From contig NC_072458.1 of the NCBI RefSeq assembly GCF_027596085.1, forward strand, positions 1,236,501 to 1,300,500: DNA of 64,000 bases, read 5' to 3'. Every line of letters begins with the position of its first letter. The stretch's first letter is position 1. Shown here one piece after another: positions 61,071 to 64,000 of the stretch. Under the pieces are notes generated by a model that was given only the letters and a program-made list of their open reading frames with translations, was not told where the DNA came from and did no database searches. A program made the translations under genes and the position numbers. This DNA is from Anoplopoma fimbria. Its lineage: Eukaryota > Chordata > Actinopteri > Perciformes > Anoplopomatidae.

Positions 61071-64000
61071 CTGCATATGGTGACCCAAATCCCCTGTAGT
61101 GACACCACGGGTCATTTACTCTGACCTTTCCTGTATGCACGTGTAAATAAACAGCTGCAAATGGATGACACGGTAAACAGCCTCAAATTCACACACTACA
61201 ATACCACATTGTAAATACACCAACAATAGATGAGTACAGTAGCTGTATTCCTGCTGCAGGCAAACAAATGTGTCCAAAAAACAGATAGATAACAGTTACA
61301 CCATACAAAATTGAACAACTTAATATTCTGATTCTTTTCCACTCCGTAATACTAAAAGGAACTCTGGAACAAAAATCTAGGTCCAATTAGCGTCCCGTTT
61401 TTGGAGGTACAGTACCTTCCAATGGCCTGGGACCTATTGGGGCACTAATCACTAGAACTGAACATTGCCTGGTGATCAGACACACATCTAATGCTACACG
61501 TTGTGTGCAGCCCAAAACACTAGTTTGCATTAGTATCAGAATTTATTGACTTGGAATTGGACTTACTTTTACATTTTTTTTTTCCAAGTTTAAAAGAGAA
61601 AGTGGTCAGAGAAGATAAACTTCATTTGATTTCCTATTGTTTCAATGTACAATGTTCCAAAGCAATACAAAAAACTGAAAACTATTTAAAATGTCCTTTT
61701 CAGACATTTCTCATTATACAATGAATCAAGAACAATAAATTACCATAAATCAATCCTTAGCATGTAGATAAAGGCTATTGTACAGGATTACATTACTTTA
61801 TACAGGTGTTCCTGTTTTTGTGCTGACCCTTGTATGTGTTTTCTGGTGTGCACATATACCTGTATGTGCGTGTGTTCATTGAATTTAAACTTTCAAACAC
61901 TTCAAGTAAATAAATCCCTCTTGACAAAAGAGTTTCTTTTCCCTGATTAACTAAATAAGCCTGAAGGAAAACATGTTTAAGCAGCTATATTTGGGTGAAT
62001 TAAAGGAGAGATGTCCTTGGAGACAAACATTTGTACCTGGAAGTCTAATGTATTCTTTATTTGGAAATAACAAGCTTAAAGGGAAGGATTATTATACAAC
62101 TAGCTGAATATACACATGCAGAGTGAACAACAACCTCGGTTGTTAGTGATAATGATGTGCTGCTCATACCAGGTGCAATGAATTATGTTCCCCACTACTT
62201 TCCTGAAACTACCTTTCCACTCTGTATCTCTGCAGCAGTGTACAAGGGTGCCTTTGCATCTGTGTTTCAAGCGTTGAAGCAAGAGAGATTCAGAGGGAAA
62301 CCACGTACAACCACGGAGCGAAGGAAATAAGAGGAACCGTATATAAAGCAGGGTGGAAGATATCGGCCAGCCATCCAGGTGGAAACCAGCTGTGGGCAAG
62401 CTCAGAAAACATTCAAGGAAGTCTTACTCACGTCCCAGAAGGCTGGGCAGATTAGAAAAAAATCACGACGCTCGGAGAAAGCATTAGTCATATCCCAGAG
62501 TGCCGTGCTCTGCAGAGCGGCGTGGTGCTGGAGAGTCAGGTATCATGGCTGAAATGATAACTCGGAGATGAATGAGTGTTTGCCGTGTGCACCTGGATCA
62601 CTCAGCCAACATCCTGGGGGAAGATGAAAGGACGATTGCAGACACCGAGACAAAATGGAGAGCGGGGAAGTTCAGGAACTGGCCTTGCCTATTATGCATC
62701 TGAATTTTGTGTCATGTATTTTACAAATGATATCATTTTTATTAGGATGGAAATTAAGAAAAACATACAGAGAGGACTTATGTGCTGTCGTTGTTTAATT
62801 GGCATGCAAAAAGTAAAACGCAAAGCTCTAAGTGGGAGGAAAGTAAGGAGAGTAATAAAATGAGGTAGAGGGCAGACGGAGGAGTGCAGGAGGACTTTGA
62901 TGGTTGGAGCGACAGCTGTGTCCCTGGTGGGTGTCTTTGAAGAACAAGAGGAAGCCTCGAAATAAATGCATTAATTGTAGATGTGGAGAAAAATGAAAGA
63001 AGAACGATGGAGATGAAGGAGAGGAGAAACAGATTGTGTTTGTTGACTCCGAATAACTCCAGCTGAGAGAGATGAAAGGCCTTGCAATTGTCACATCAGA
63101 GGTTATAAAAACACAAATGTAGAGCTGGTGGATAATACCTAAGAGCACTGACGTGCAATCGGTTATTTTCATCTGTGGTGACCGTCTCAAAATCTTAACT
63201 ATATATATTTCCTTGTTGCTTTACCTTAAGACTTTCTTTGACTCTAGAGAAGTAACCCAAGTGAATAGGTGGCTAAAGTCATGTGCGCTGTGCAAAATCG
63301 TCTTCTTCTCAGAGAACCTCCGAACAAGCTCTGTGACGGAAAAAAGAGATGAATCCAACAATGCTCTTGTGATGCTCCTCATTGTTCCTCAATCTGTAGA
63401 TCATAAAGTTAGCACCGGTTTCAATAGATAATTTCAACTTGTTCAGTCTTTTACTTTAGATTTTATTTTACTTCAGAGACAGTCGTCAATGTTTCATGAC
63501 CCTCAATATTTCACTCTGTGGTGGAAGTCCAACTTCATTCACCTCCCCACAATAAATAAACGATAAAAGTTGAGGAAAATAATAGCAGGAGAGGCAAAGG
63601 CTTTTAAAAGGGAGAAAGAAATAGAATGAGAAGGTGAGACAAGGTGGCGACCAAACTTTATTGGTATTATAAGACAAGAGGTGAGGAGGAGTGAGACTAT
63701 AAATGTTAACAGTCTCTTCCTAAATCACTTGGTAGTTCTCGTCAAACTTTTCAAAGTGCCTGGATTTCTCATTAAGGTCTACAGTTTTTAATGCACGGTC
63801 ACCACTTTGACGGTGTCAGAACTCTTCCCTAACAGCATTGTTTCACTTTTATCTGCTTTCGCCGAGCAGAGTATCAATGATTTATCTGAGACGAGCGAAC
63901 TCCGCTGCACGCTCAAAGTGGTTAAGGGTTGTAGCAAAGGGGAATAAAATAGCTGAAAAGCTCTCAGGTGCCTCTCCATAGGGGGGCTGTGTCTCTCAGG
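61069..64000. other. Intergenic, no gene seen
   Basis: No supportable gene. A TATATAAAG near 62342 has no associated transcript. Purine-rich DNA with many AGGAG words at 62840-63030 yields a Ser/Phe-rich frame on the opposite strand that is compositional. Confidence 0.45.

Overview
The window looks like non-coding chromosomal DNA from a ray-finned fish, most likely a percomorph teleost. Four things point there: an intact eukaryotic nuclear tRNA gene; a tRNA-derived SINE family with an L2-type 3' tail that I recognise from teleost genomes; several anonymous dispersed repeats typical of teleost introns and intergenic DNA; and many long dinucleotide arrays, mainly (AC)n. The sequence is AT-rich. 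I found no protein-coding gene I can support. The open frames are short, unrelated to families I know, interrupted, or simply run through CA/TC arrays. Functionally it is an intergenic gene desert or part of a very large intron.

Layout. 1-8822: (TC)n and (AC)n arrays, an old SINE-like fragment (3711-4046), and a minus-strand fragment of a dispersed element carrying the start of a helicase-like reading frame (5178-5548). 8823-18953: a perfect 20-bp-arm hairpin (8823-8868), an (AC)n array, a fragment of a common teleost repeat (15812-15921), and a 70-bp direct duplication (17563-17632 and 17958-18027). 18954-29252: a full-length SINE (18954-19246), two (AC)n arrays, then the only clear functional gene, tRNA-Leu(UAA) at 28954-29036, followed by a headless SINE body (29085-29252). 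30465-35877: a MITE-like fragment, a second, plus-strand copy of the helicase-bearing element (31080-31440), a short CpG-dense patch (35427-35604) and a long (AC)n array. 36078-47235: more microsatellites, a second fragment of the common teleost repeat (40205-40345), and a terminal-inverted-repeat (TIR) element (42726-43115). 47236-55339: an (AC)n array, a purine tract with a G-quadruplex motif, a 60-bp cluster of five ATGCAT motifs containing an exact POU 'MORE' palindrome, and a second, longer copy of the TIR element (54784-55339). 55340-64000: a 58-bp near-palindrome with a related third arm (57613-57716), a minus-strand SINE with dead promoter boxes and a deleted tail (57841-58091), and a teleost repeat leading into a (GT)n array (60776-61068).

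How the parts relate: most recognisable content is mobile-element debris, and four families appear at least twice inside the window, so they can be compared without a database. The most interesting local structures are the tRNA-Leu/SINE-body composite, the two-copy TIR element, the paired helicase-bearing copies, the MORE-containing ATGCAT cluster and the two palindromes. Parts of the desert may be conserved regulatory DNA, but that needs cross-species alignment, which I could not do. Names of repeat families rest on memory of teleost repeats and are hedged.
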